A stretch of 64,000 nucleotides of DNA, from NCBI RefSeq assembly GCF_947581915.1, contig NZ_CANPWG010000021.1, positions 124,001 through 188,000 on the forward strand, read 5' to 3'. Origin of the DNA: Candidatus Palauibacter scopulicola. GTDB taxonomy: Bacteria; Gemmatimonadota; Gemmatimonadetes; Palauibacterales; Palauibacteraceae. Shown one piece after another: positions 8,154 to 15,933 of the stretch. Under the pieces are notes generated by a model, which searched no databases, was not told where the DNA came from, and saw nothing but the letters and a program-made list of their open reading frames with translations. The translations under genes and the position numbers were made by a program. Within the stretch, counting starts at the first letter, position 1. Every line of letters starts with the position of its first letter.

Positions 8154-9110
8154 ATGAGCACAGAAAACGTTGTCATCATCGGCTCGGGCCCCGCCGCGTG
8201 GACGGCGGCCATCTATGCGGCCCGGGCGAACCTGAATCCGCTCGTGTTCGAAGGTGCGGGGAGCCGCACCATGATCCCGGGTGGGCAGCTTATGTTCACA
8301 ACTGATGTGGAGAACTATCCCGGCTTCCCCGAAGGGGTTAGCGGCATCGACATGATGTTGGACTTCAAGAAGCAGGCGCTGCGTTTCGACACGCGCGTGT
8401 TCACCGAGGACATCGTCGAGGTCGACTTCTCCAATCGACCCTTCCTGCTCCGTTCGTCAGGGGGTCAGGAGGTGCGCGCGGAGACCGTGATCGTGGCCAC
8501 GGGGGCCAACGCGCGCTGGCTCGGCGTGCCGGGCGAGGAGCGGCTCGCGCAGAGTGGGGGTGGCGTGTCCGCGTGCGCCGTGTGCGACGGCGCCCTGCCC
8601 GTCTTCCGGGACCAGGTCCTCGCCGTCGTGGGAGGGGGCGACAGCGCGATGGAGGAGGCGCTCTACCTCACGAAGTTCGCGAGCGAGGTGCTGCTCATCC
8701 ACCGGCGCGACGAACTGCGGGCGTCGCAGATCATGCAGGAGCGGGCCCTCGCCAGCGACAAGATCCGCTTTCTCTGGAACCGGACTGTGGAGGAGGTGTT
8801 CGGGGACGACGCGATCACCGGCCTCCGCCTGCGCGACACGGTGACGGGCGAGGCGTCGGAGGTCGAGGTGGGCGGGATGTTCGTGGCCATCGGCCACATC
8901 CCCAACACGGCGTTCCTGCAGGGCCAGGTCGACCTCAAGGAGAACGGCTACGTCGACATGCCCACGCCGTGGCGCACGGACACGAACGTGCCCGGAGTGT
9001 TCGCGGCGGGCGACGTCATGGACGACTACTACCGGCAGGCCGTCTCCGCGGCGGGCACCGGCTGCATGGCCGCCCTCGACGCCGAACGCTTCCTCGCCCA
9101 CAACGGGTAG
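8154..9110 (+). CDS. trxB: Thioredoxin reductase (NADPH-dependent flavoprotein)
   Basis: 318 residues, the usual length for the low-Mr bacterial enzyme. It has the FAD-binding [10 protein letters not shown] at the N-terminus, the redox-active pair Cys141-Ala-Val-Cys144 in SACAVCDGA (most family members have CATC), the NADPH-binding [10 protein letters not shown] and the C-terminal FAD motif GVFAAGDV. It reduces thioredoxin with NADPH in the cytoplasm. The start ATG lies 9 bases after the small gene upstream; the nearest Shine-Dalgarno-like GGAG (8148-8151) is unusually close to it, so translational coupling is likely. It faces a convergent toxin-antitoxin pair 15 bases downstream. Confidence 0.95.
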   Translation: MSTENVVIIGSGPAAWTAAIYAARANLNPLVFEGAGSRTMIPGGQLMFTTDVENYPGFPEGVSGIDMMLDFKKQALRFDTRVFTEDIVEVDFSNRPFLLRSSGGQEVRAETVIVATGANARWLGVPGEERLAQSGGGVSACAVCDGALPVFRDQVLAVVGGGDSAMEEALYLTKFASEVLLIHRRDELRASQIMQERALASDKIRFLWNRTVEEVFGDDAITGLRLRDTVTGEASEVEVGGMFVAIGHIPNTAFLQGQVDLKENGYVDMPTPWRTDTNVPGVFAAGDVMDDYYRQAVSAAGTGCMAALDAERFLAHNG

Positions 9111-9125
9111 CCCGCGCCTCCGTCC

Positions 9126-9548
9126 TCACGCGCCGGGCATCCGGGTCGGGATGGGGTGGCGGCCGCTTCTGCGGTAGATCCTGAAGTCGCCGTCCAGGGT
9201 GAGGATCACGCTGCCCGGGTGCTGTTCGGACATCCGGACGAGGCACGCATCCGCCAGGGACATCGGGACGTCGTCGTACTTCTTCATCATCCGCGCGACC
9301 GCGGCGGCCTCGTCCGCCAGCCTGAACGACACAACGAGAACGCCCCGCTCGGCGAGCGAGACCACGGCTTCCGGCGCTCCGGCGCCGAGACGCTGCGCCA
9401 GAAAGCACGCCTCGGCGATGACGGCTTCGCAGGTGAGGAACGGAGGTTCGACGCGGGCCCACTGGTCCCGTGCCCAACGGTGATGCCCGTCCCGCGAGTT
9501 CAGGAAGGCGACCAGCGGGCCCGTATCGAGAATGGTGCACGGGTTCAT
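9126..9548 (-). CDS. vapC: PIN-domain toxin (VapC family)
   Basis: 140 residues. A complete PIN ribonuclease pattern is visible: Asp8 in ILDTGPLVAFL, Glu41/Glu46 in the second helix, Asp100 in MSLADACLV, and Asp119/Asp121 in LTLDGDF. VapC toxins cleave specific RNAs (tRNA or rRNA loops) with Mg2+ held by these acids. Its start overlaps the stop of the antitoxin gene (ATGA), giving the standard antitoxin-first order. The RNA target cannot be inferred. Confidence 0.9.
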   Translation of the reverse strand: MNPCTILDTGPLVAFLNSRDGHHRWARDQWARVEPPFLTCEAVIAEACFLAQRLGAGAPEAVVSLAERGVLVVSFRLADEAAAVARMMKKYDDVPMSLADACLVRMSEQHPGSVILTLDGDFRIYRRSGRHPIPTRMPGA

Positions 9549-9784
9549 CGACCGAAGCCGCGCAGGTAGTCCGGGTTCGCCGACAGATCCTCGGGCCCCG
9601 AGAAGGCGCCAGCTAGATCGGCGGCCCGGGACAGGGCGGAAACGGGTGGCGTGCTTCTCTCCATGCGCAGGAATGCCTCGAGGGCCTCGCGGATCAGCGC
9701 CGATCGGCTCACTCCCCGCCGGCGCGCGGCCTCGGAGACCTCCCGAGCGAGGTGCCCCGGCATCTTCAGCGATACAGGCTTCAT
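9545..9784 (-). CDS. vapB: Ribbon-helix-helix antitoxin (VapB/CopG type)
   Basis: 79 residues. The N-terminal ~45 residues fit a ribbon-helix-helix DNA-binding fold (VSLKMPGHLAREVSEAARRR, then VSRSALIREALEAFL). The C-terminal tail ending NPDYLRGFGR is the likely toxin-binding segment. It should neutralise the adjacent PIN toxin and repress its own promoter. The AT-rich region directly upstream contains a 13-base palindrome (9820-9832) that could be its operator. Confidence 0.87.
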   Translation of the reverse strand: MKPVSLKMPGHLAREVSEAARRRGVSRSALIREALEAFLRMERSTPPVSALSRAADLAGAFSGPEDLSANPDYLRGFGR

Positions 9785-9819
9785 TTCAGCCCTTCGCCTG
9801 TGTGTATTACATAATTGCC

Positions 9820-9832
9820 TACTACCGTAGTA
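9820..9832. promoter_or_regulatory. Palindromic candidate operator of the vapBC pair
   Basis: TACTAC-C-GTAGTA is a perfect 6+6 inverted repeat in the AT-rich leader of the antitoxin gene. It lies between two direct copies of GTATTAC (9804-9810 and 9842-9848). Symmetric sites of this size upstream of RHH antitoxin genes are typical autorepression operators. No experiment is visible here; the role is inferred from position. Confidence 0.5.
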
Positions 9833-9929
9833 CGATAATAAGTATTACGCGATGTGCGATGTGCCGTCAATTCCAACTCGACGCGGGGGGGGACGTCCCG
9901 AGGCCCGGATTACCGGAAGATGACCTGGA

Positions 9930-11459
9930 TTACCAGAAGATGATGTAGAGGACGGCGGCTCCCGCGATCACGCCTCCGGCCCAGAATCCGGCACGGGGGG
10001 CGGGCGTCAGGTCCACGCCTTCCGCGGCACGCGGCAGCCGGCGGGCGACCGAGAGCGGCCGCGCGCGGGTCACGAGGACGATGTACGCGCTGATCGCGAG
10101 GAAGGTGATCGCCATGTGGTGGAGGAACGCGACCTCCGGCAGCAGCCCCAGGAGGACGCCGTAGACGGGGATCCCGAGCACCATCCCGCCGAAGGCGGCG
10201 GCGGGCGGCGTGCGCGGCGCGAAGATCCCGAACAGGAACGCGGCCACGATCCCCGGCGAGATGAACCCCCAGAACATCTGGATGTACTCGAACACGCTCG
10301 GCGCGCGGGCCACGACAGGCGCCCACAGGCACGCCACCACCACGAGCACGCCCGTCGTCATCCGTCCCACGACCATGAGGCGCCGCGATGACGCCTCGGG
10401 CCGCAGGTGCCGCTTGTAGAGGTCGACGCTGAAGATCGTCGCCGCCGAGTTGAGCATCGAGTCGAGCGAACTCATCACGGCCCCGAACAGCGCCGCGAAC
10501 ATGATCCCCGTCAGCCCGACCGGGAGGAGTTCGCGCATCATCACCGGGTAGGCCTGGTCCGGGTTCGTCACCTGATCGGCGAACAGCTCGGCCGCCATGA
10601 TCCCCGGGAAGATGATGATGAACGGGATGAACAACTTGATGAAGCCGGCCAGGAAGAGCCCACGCTGCCCGTCCGCCAGGCTGCGCGCCGCCAGCGTGCG
10701 CTGCGTGATGAACTGGTTCAGTCCCCAGTAGAAGATGTTCGGGATCCACAGGCCCCCGATGAAGACGGCGACCCACGGCATCTCCGGGTGGTTCCACGGG
10801 AGGACGGTGTGGAGCTTTCCGTCCGCCGCGTCGAGGAAGGGGCCGATGCCGCCCATGGCCCGGAACCCCAGCACGGTCACGAGCACGCCGCCGAGGAGGA
10901 GCGCCACGCCCTGGAGGAGATCGGACCACACCACCGCCTTCAGTCCGCCGTAAATGGTGTACCCGCCCGCGAGCACGCCGATGAGCCAGATGCCGGCCGA
11001 CACGTCGAGGCCGAAGATCGACTCCAGAGCGAGCGCGCCGGAGTACAGCACCGTCGCGAGCGCCACGAGCACGTACGCCGCGAGGATGAAGCCCGCCATC
11101 AGGGTGCGCGTGCGCACGTCGTAGCGGAATTCGAGGTACTCGGGGATGGTGAAGATCCCCGCCGCGAGGAAGCGCGGCAGGAAGAAGAGTCCGACGAGGA
11201 CGAGGGTGACGGCCGCCATCCACTCGTAGCTCGCGATCGCGAGTCCGATGTCGTAGCCCCGCCCCGCCATCCCCACGAAGTGTTCCGTCGAGATGTTCGA
11301 CGCGATGAGCGAGAACCCGATGAGCCACCAGGGGAGGTTACGACCAGCGAGGAAGTATCCCGCCGCGTCCCGCCGCCCGCGAGAGGCGTAGAGCGACACC
11401 CCGACCACGAGCAGCAGAAAGCCCGCGAACGCCGCAACATCGAGCGGCCGGAAGGTCAT
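9930..11459 (-). CDS. Sodium:solute symporter (SSS/SLC5 family)
   Basis: 509 residues with about 13-14 membrane helices. Family marks include GRNLPWW, SNISTEHFVGMAGRG, YGGLKAVVWSDLLQ, GLNQFITQRTLAA and the sodium-site helix AVMSSLDSMLNSAATIF, which resemble the SGLT/vSGLT-type sugar symporters more than proline or pantothenate carriers. It would import a sugar or polyol with Na+. The ATG at 11459 is preferred over an upstream in-frame start because GGAG lies just upstream and the first helix begins soon after. It stands alone between two toxin-antitoxin pairs. The exact substrate is unknown. Confidence 0.9.
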   Translation of the reverse strand: MTFRPLDVAAFAGFLLLVVGVSLYASRGRRDAAGYFLAGRNLPWWLIGFSLIASNISTEHFVGMAGRGYDIGLAIASYEWMAAVTLVLVGLFFLPRFLAAGIFTIPEYLEFRYDVRTRTLMAGFILAAYVLVALATVLYSGALALESIFGLDVSAGIWLIGVLAGGYTIYGGLKAVVWSDLLQGVALLLGGVLVTVLGFRAMGGIGPFLDAADGKLHTVLPWNHPEMPWVAVFIGGLWIPNIFYWGLNQFITQRTLAARSLADGQRGLFLAGFIKLFIPFIIIFPGIMAAELFADQVTNPDQAYPVMMRELLPVGLTGIMFAALFGAVMSSLDSMLNSAATIFSVDLYKRHLRPEASSRRLMVVGRMTTGVLVVVACLWAPVVARAPSVFEYIQMFWGFISPGIVAAFLFGIFAPRTPPAAAFGGMVLGIPVYGVLLGLLPEVAFLHHMAITFLAISAYIVLVTRARPLSVARRLPRAAEGVDLTPAPRAGFWAGGVIAGAAVLYIIFW

Positions 11460-11660
11460 ATGCGGAGCTCCGGACGGGGGCGCGAGGGCGATTCGCAACG
11501 GAGGCTAGTGTTTAGCCGCCCGTTGCAAGACCCCGCAAGGGATGTGGACTCGGCGGGGCGGTCGCCCGGCGCGTGGCGGGCCTGTACGATGCCGCGGAAG
11601 ATCGACTGCCGGCGACCTGATCCGGCGAGCACGGTTTCACCTACGGTTTGGAGCTGAGGT

Positions 11661-12389
11661 GTGAGAGAGTCGACGGGACCCATTATGGGCGCGGATCGCG
11701 AGACGCTGGCCACCTGGCTCTCGAAGCCCGGGCAGGAGGCCTGGATGACGATCTTCGAGATCGAGGGCTTCTTCTTCGCTCTGGCCGCGGGCCCGCGCCT
11801 TTGCCCGCCGGCGGAGTGGCTTCCGCTCGTCGTCGGCGGGGATGTGCCGGAGTTCGAGTCGGAGACCGAGACGGACCGCATCATGCGGGCGCTGTTCTCG
11901 GTGTACAACGAAGTCACGGCGGATGTCCGCCAGCGCGACGGCGCCCTCCCGGCGTCCCTCGAGTTCCGCGACGATCTCGAAGCCAACCTGGAACCCGACG
12001 CTCCCGTGTCGCAGTGGGCTCGCGGCTTCATGAAGGGCCACTTGTGGCTCGAGGAAGACTGGCGCGCCGGGGGCGATGAGGTGATGGACGAACTCGGCCT
12101 CTCACTCTGGGGACTCGGGATCTGGGCAAACCGGTCGACGCTCGAGTCCGTGCTGGAGGAGGAGGATGAAAGCGCCTCGCTCGAGGACGCCCTCGCGGGC
12201 GCACGAAGCGTCTTTCCCGATTGCGCGGCGATGTACGCGAAAGCGGGCCTGTCGCTCGAGGGAATCGCGCGCGAACGGAAACCTCGACGCCCCGCCGTTC
12301 GCGCCGACCGGCCGGGCCGGAACGCGCCATGCCCCTGCGGGAGCGGGCGAAAACACAAGAAATGCTGCGGTCGGATCCGGCTCGTGTAG
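11661..12389 (+). CDS. UPF0149/YecA-like protein with C-terminal SEC-C zinc motif
   Basis: 242 residues from GTG 11661 (GGAG at 11650-11653), or 234 from ATG 11685. The helical body (FEIEGFFFALAAGP, WARGFMKGHLWLEEDW) fits the UPF0149/YecA family. The C-terminus is a SEC-C zinc-binding motif, GRNAPCPCGSGRKHKKCC, as at the end of SecA, where it contacts SecB and ribosomes. Stand-alone YecA-type proteins have been linked to ribosome or SecA interaction; here the role is open. The gene has no clear operon partner. Confidence 0.85.
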   Translation: MRESTGPIMGADRETLATWLSKPGQEAWMTIFEIEGFFFALAAGPRLCPPAEWLPLVVGGDVPEFESETETDRIMRALFSVYNEVTADVRQRDGALPASLEFRDDLEANLEPDAPVSQWARGFMKGHLWLEEDWRAGGDEVMDELGLSLWGLGIWANRSTLESVLEEEDESASLEDALAGARSVFPDCAAMYAKAGLSLEGIARERKPRRPAVRADRPGRNAPCPCGSGRKHKKCCGRIRLV

Positions 12390-12407
12390 CGTCCGCCGGC
12401 CGAGCGG

Positions 12408-12821
12408 TCAGCGCTCCGAATGCCCGAACGGGTTGACGGTCTTCACGCCGAGTCGCTCGAAATCGCGGACGTTGCGGGTCGCCACGGTCAGTCGGTTCAC
12501 CGTGGCGACGGCGCCGATCATTCCATCCTGGAGCAGCGTGTCCGATTGCCCGTGCATGATCCGCGCCCATTCACGGAAGGCGGTCGCATCCACCGGGAGC
12601 ACTTCGTACGTCTCGAGGACCTTGTCGAGCCACGCTTCCAGTTCCGCGGCCCTGGCCGAATCCTGCTCGCGGGTGATCTCGATTCCGGCCTGAATCTCAC
12701 CGACCGTGACCGCCGAGAGACGCAATTCGGCGGCGGGAACGTCGCGAAACCATGCCAGCACCCCGCCGTGCGGCCTCGGGCGCCGCAACTCCGAAACGAC
12801 GTTGGTATCGAGCAGGAACAC
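12408..12821 (-). CDS. vapC: PIN-domain toxin (VapC/FitB-like)
   Basis: 137 residues with the PIN acids Asp5 (FLLDTNVVSEL), Glu42 (VGEIQAG), Asp99 (LLQDGMIGAVA) and Asp120 in ATRNVRDFERLG. It is a predicted Mg2+-dependent ribonuclease toxin. It lies 4 bases downstream of a Phd/YefM-type antitoxin gene. It differs in sequence from the PIN toxin at 9126-9548, which pairs with an RHH antitoxin, so these are two independent modules and not a duplication. Confidence 0.9.
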   Translation of the reverse strand: MFLLDTNVVSELRRPRPHGGVLAWFRDVPAAELRLSAVTVGEIQAGIEITREQDSARAAELEAWLDKVLETYEVLPVDATAFREWARIMHGQSDTLLQDGMIGAVATVNRLTVATRNVRDFERLGVKTVNPFGHSER

Positions 12822-12825
12822 GCGG

Positions 12826-13086
12826 CTAGTCGAATCGGGGCGTCGCCCGCTGCCGCACTTCGCGGCGCGGCGGAACGAGATGGTCCGTCCGGGCCTCGGG
12901 CGCGAGCAGCAGTTCTTTCAGGCTCGGCTTGGCCATCTTCTCCAACCGTCTCCAGTGGTCGATGGGCACCAGGACCGCGGCTTCGACGCCGCGTTTCGTG
13001 ACAACTTGCGGCCCCTGCGTCAACGCCGTCTCAAGAAGCGCGCTGAAACGCGCCTTCGCTTCCTGAACCTGCCACGCGTTGCTCAT
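12826..13086 (-). CDS. Phd/YefM-family antitoxin
   Basis: 86 residues. The N-terminal half has the Phd/YefM fold signature (WQVQEAKARFSALLETAL, then VVTKRGVEAAVLVPIDHW), which dimerises and binds operator DNA. The C-terminal tail should wrap the PIN toxin encoded next. A strong GGAGG (13095-13099) precedes the ATG at 13086, and a short inverted repeat lies at 13108-13125 upstream. Pairing of Phd-type antitoxins with PIN toxins is common. Confidence 0.9.
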   Translation of the reverse strand: MSNAWQVQEAKARFSALLETALTQGPQVVTKRGVEAAVLVPIDHWRRLEKMAKPSLKELLLAPEARTDHLVPPRREVRQRATPRFD

Positions 13087-13107
13087 TCAATCCCTCCGGG
13101 TGATCTG

Positions 13108-13125
13108 ACTAGACATCAGACTAGT
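13108..13125. promoter_or_regulatory. Inverted repeat upstream of the Phd-type antitoxin gene
   Basis: ACTAG (13108-13112) and CTAGT (13121-13125) form an inverted repeat. GACTAG also occurs twice in direct orientation in the same stretch, shortly upstream of the antitoxin start. This is the expected position for autoregulatory binding. The short arms keep confidence modest. Confidence 0.4.
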
Positions 13126-13164
13126 CCGATATTGGAAGGGAAGCAAGATTCGGCTGCAAGCTGC

Positions 13165-13392
13165 TCAGGAATCGACGTGGAGAACCCGCGAGAGGGTTTG
13201 CCTCGCTTCTTCGTGCCGGCTGGCGGGCACGCGGAGGACCTTCGCGGCCGCCGTCGGGCCCCAGGACACGGGTGCGAACTCCCCTTCGACCCTGAAGGGG
13301 ATGTCGTCCGCCTCGAGGGCGAGCCGCGCCGCGAGGAATTCGCTCTCATCCCACGCCTCGAACACGCGGACCATGTCCTCGCTCCGTGTCAC
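13165..13392 (-). CDS. DUF2007-type small protein
   Basis: 75 residues from GTG 13392, preceded by GAGGG. The pattern VRVFEAWDESEFLAARLALEA followed by DIPFRVEGEF resembles DUF2007 (putative signal-transducing, GlnB-like fold) proteins, which are usually 70-90 residues long. It starts 10 bases after the stop of the OsmC-family gene and is therefore probably cotranscribed with it. Biochemical role unknown. Confidence 0.72.
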   Translation of the reverse strand: MTRSEDMVRVFEAWDESEFLAARLALEADDIPFRVEGEFAPVSWGPTAAAKVLRVPASRHEEARQTLSRVLHVDS

Positions 13393-13402
13393 GTCGCCCT
13401 CA

Positions 13403-13873
13403 TCATGATGAAGCAGGGATCTCCTCGATGTCGGCAGTCCAGCTCACCTTGATCGCGCCCTCCAGCGAACGGGCGGTGGGGCACTTCGCGCCGTGGCCGG
13501 CAAGGGCGCGGTCGACGGTCTCCCGGGCCTCGGCGGGGATGCGGAGCCGGTAGTGGACGACGATCTCCTCGAGCAGCGGCATGCGGTCGCGGAGGTGCAG
13601 GATGCCCTCCGCTTCGGCGGTGATGTCCTCGGGGGCCAGGCGGATGCCGCGCACTTCCAGTGCGCCGTTGAGCGTGCCCAGCATTCAGCCCCCGGTCGCG
13701 GCCACCTGGTAGTCGACGGGGAGCGGCAGGTCCTTCGCGTCGATCCGGTAGTGGGACTTGATGGGACCGTGGACGCCGAAGTCGATCTCGGTCCCCTCTT
13801 CGAGGCGGGCCCGCCGGTGCACGCCCTCGACCTTCTCGAGACGCGCGCGGGCAGTGTAGAACGGCTGGGACAC
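13403..13873 (-). CDS. OsmC-family peroxidase with in-frame TGA at the catalytic cysteine (candidate selenoprotein)
   Basis: Read with TGA at 13687-13685 as an amino acid, this is one 156-residue OsmC-like protein. GTG at 13873 follows AAGGAG. Residues 1-62 end in YQVAATGG, residue 63 is the TGA, and residues 64-156 begin MLGTLNGALEVRG. In OsmC/Ohr proteins this position (helix after AAxGG) is the reactive peroxidatic cysteine. The second cysteine is present as Cys131 in GAKCPTARSL. Both halves are full and in the same frame with no length change, so the TGA is most simply selenocysteine. Bacterial OsmC-like selenoproteins have been reported from metagenomes (from memory). A hairpin fitting a bacterial SECIS follows (13649-13665). 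Alternatives are a nonsense mutation, or two polypeptides with restart at the ATG touching the TGA. The family reduces organic hydroperoxides. Confidence 0.75.
13649..13687 (-). promoter_or_regulatory. Candidate bacterial SECIS element after the in-frame TGA
   Basis: On the minus-strand transcript the UGA (13687-13685) is followed by 19 bases, then GCGCAC (13665-13660), loop UGGAA (13659-13655) and GUGCGC (13654-13649). The six base pairs are all Watson-Crick. The loop starts 25 bases after the UGA and has G at its second position, within the published range and rule for bacterial SECIS elements as I recall them. In GC-rich DNA such a hairpin can occur by chance, so it supports but does not prove selenocysteine insertion. 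Confidence 0.5.
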
Positions 13874-14000
13874 GACGCTCTCCTTGTGCTTTCGGTTCCC
13901 CCTCGTGGGCGCTCCTTTACGCACCCGCCCTCCCTGCCGCATCTTCGGGCGGCGAGATTCGGGGCGTGACGCGCAAACGGAACGATCAAGAGCAACCAGC

Positions 14001-15818
14001 ATGACGTCAACCCGCGACGGGAGCCGACTTGCGGCCGGAGCGACGGGCCGGATCGTGGCCGTGATCCTCATGGCGGGCGGGATCGCGGCCTGCGAGCGGG
14101 GCTCGGCCGAAACGGGGGCCCCCGCTCCACTCAGCGACCTGTCGGTGCTCAGCGACCGCTTCTGGGATGCCTACCTCTCCTGGAACCCGCTGCAGGCGAC
14201 CTACCTGGGGGAGCACCGCCTCAGCGACCGCGTTCGCGACATCTCGCCGGCGGGGCGCAGCAATCGCCGGCGCGAGGTTGGTGCCCTCATGGATGCGCTC
14301 GCGGCCATCGACCTCGCGTCGCTGCGGCCCGGGAACCGGCTCACCTATCTTGCACTCGACCATCAGCTCTCGACGGAGGTCGCCGAGCAGACGTGCGATC
14401 TCGAGGTGTGGGTGGTGGACCACCGGGAGGGGTTCCAGCTCGACTTCCTCAACATCGTGGGCGCCCAGCCGCTGGAGACGCCGGTCGACGGCGAGCGCAT
14501 GATCCGGCGCTGGAACGCGTTCGCGGACTATATCGACGACTACATCTCGAACCTCCGCACGGGCCTCGAGACGGGCCGGGTCGCGGCGCGCGCGTCGGTG
14601 AACCGGACGATCGTGCAGCTCGACGCGCTCCTCGAACGACCGGTCGAGGAATGGCCGATCTACGCTCCGGCGGGGACGCGGCTCGATGCCTGGCCCGAGG
14701 GGACGCGCCACGACTTCCGGGCCGGCATCCGGGAGGCCGCCTCGGAGCGCATCCAGCCCGCCTACGCGAGACTCCGCGATTTTCTGCGCGACGAACTCTA
14801 TCCGCACTCGCGCACGGGAGCGGCGGTCGGACTCTCCAGCCTGCCGGGCGGCAGCGCCTGCTACGAGGCGATGATCCGCACCTTTACGACGCTCGACCTG
14901 ACACCGGCCGAGATCCACGCCCAGGGTCTGGCGGAGCTGGAGAGCGTCCACGACGAACTGCGGACGCTTGGAGAGGAAGTCCTCGGCACGTCCGACCTGA
15001 AGGAGATCCAGCAGCGGCTGCGGTCGGACCCGGAGATGTTCTTCCGCTGGCCGGGGGAGATCGTGCAGATGGCCGAGGAGGCCTACGCGCGGGCGGCCCT
15101 CGTTATGCCCGACTGGTTCGGCACGACGCCGCGGACGGAGATGGTGATCCGTCCGATCCCGCTGTACGAGGCGCCGCAGAGCCAGCTCGCCTACTACCGG
15201 GAACCGGCGCCGGACGGATCGCGGCCCGGCACGTACTACGTGAACACCTACCGGCCCGAGATCCGTCCGCGGTACCAGGCCGATGTCCTCAGCTTCCACG
15301 AGGCGATTCCGGGGCACCACCTCCAGACGGCCATCGCCCAGGAGATCGAGGGTCTGCCCGAGTTCCGGAAGCACCTCGGCTCGGTCGCCTTTGTCGAGGG
15401 GTGGGCGCTGTACGCGGAGCACCTGGCCGACGAAATGGGCCTCTACGTGGACGGCCTGAGCCGCATCGGCCTCGCCTCCTACGATGCGTGGCGGGCCAGC
15501 CGGCTCGTCGTCGACACCGGCATCCATGCCTTCGGCTGGACCCGCGAGGAGGCGGTCGACTTCGTCCGCGAGAACACGCTGCTCGCCGAGGTGAACATCG
15601 AGAACGAGGTGGACCGCTACATCACATCGCCCGCCCAGGCGCTCACCTACAAGCTGGGGCAGCTCGAGATCTCGCGGCTGCGCTCGAAAGCGGAGGCGAG
15701 GCTCGGGGAGACGTTCTCCATCGCGGAGTTCCACGACCGGGTCCTGGAGAACGGCGCGCTGAGCCTTCCCGCGCTCAGCGACGCGATCGACAGCTGGCTC
15801 GCGGAGGCCGCCGGCTGA
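14001..15818 (+). CDS. DUF885 family lipoprotein (putative zinc peptidase)
   Basis: 605 residues. The ATG at 14001 is chosen because a lipoprotein signal follows directly (VAVILMAGGIAAC). DUF885 proteins are about 550-620 residues and largely helical. This one has the conserved zinc-peptidase-like site HEAIPGHHLQ (His433-Glu434, His439-His440) and the downstream FVEGWALYAEHLADEMG. NTYRPEIRPRYQ and SPAQALTYKLG are also family marks. It is probably a secreted, lipid-anchored metallopeptidase acting on peptides outside the cytoplasm. Substrate unknown. It is divergent from the OsmC-like gene. Confidence 0.88.
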   Translation: MTSTRDGSRLAAGATGRIVAVILMAGGIAACERGSAETGAPAPLSDLSVLSDRFWDAYLSWNPLQATYLGEHRLSDRVRDISPAGRSNRRREVGALMDALAAIDLASLRPGNRLTYLALDHQLSTEVAEQTCDLEVWVVDHREGFQLDFLNIVGAQPLETPVDGERMIRRWNAFADYIDDYISNLRTGLETGRVAARASVNRTIVQLDALLERPVEEWPIYAPAGTRLDAWPEGTRHDFRAGIREAASERIQPAYARLRDFLRDELYPHSRTGAAVGLSSLPGGSACYEAMIRTFTTLDLTPAEIHAQGLAELESVHDELRTLGEEVLGTSDLKEIQQRLRSDPEMFFRWPGEIVQMAEEAYARAALVMPDWFGTTPRTEMVIRPIPLYEAPQSQLAYYREPAPDGSRPGTYYVNTYRPEIRPRYQADVLSFHEAIPGHHLQTAIAQEIEGLPEFRKHLGSVAFVEGWALYAEHLADEMGLYVDGLSRIGLASYDAWRASRLVVDTGIHAFGWTREEAVDFVRENTLLAEVNIENEVDRYITSPAQALTYKLGQLEISRLRSKAEARLGETFSIAEFHDRVLENGALSLPALSDAIDSWLAEAAG

Positions 15819-15933
15819 CAGCAGCCCCGCTGCGTCCGAACCGGCGCTGACAGGGCGTCCTGCCCCGGGCTGCCCGCCGGGGTGGCCGTTGCCGCCTTGA
15901 GACGGCGTTGATCGTGCGCGGCACGTTCACGTC

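Noticed and set aside
13403-13684. Treating 13403-13684 as an independent gene starting at ATG 13684.
   Set aside because: It lacks the N-terminal half of the OsmC fold, which lies in frame directly upstream of the TGA. Restart after TGA remains possible but is less likely than read-through as selenocysteine.
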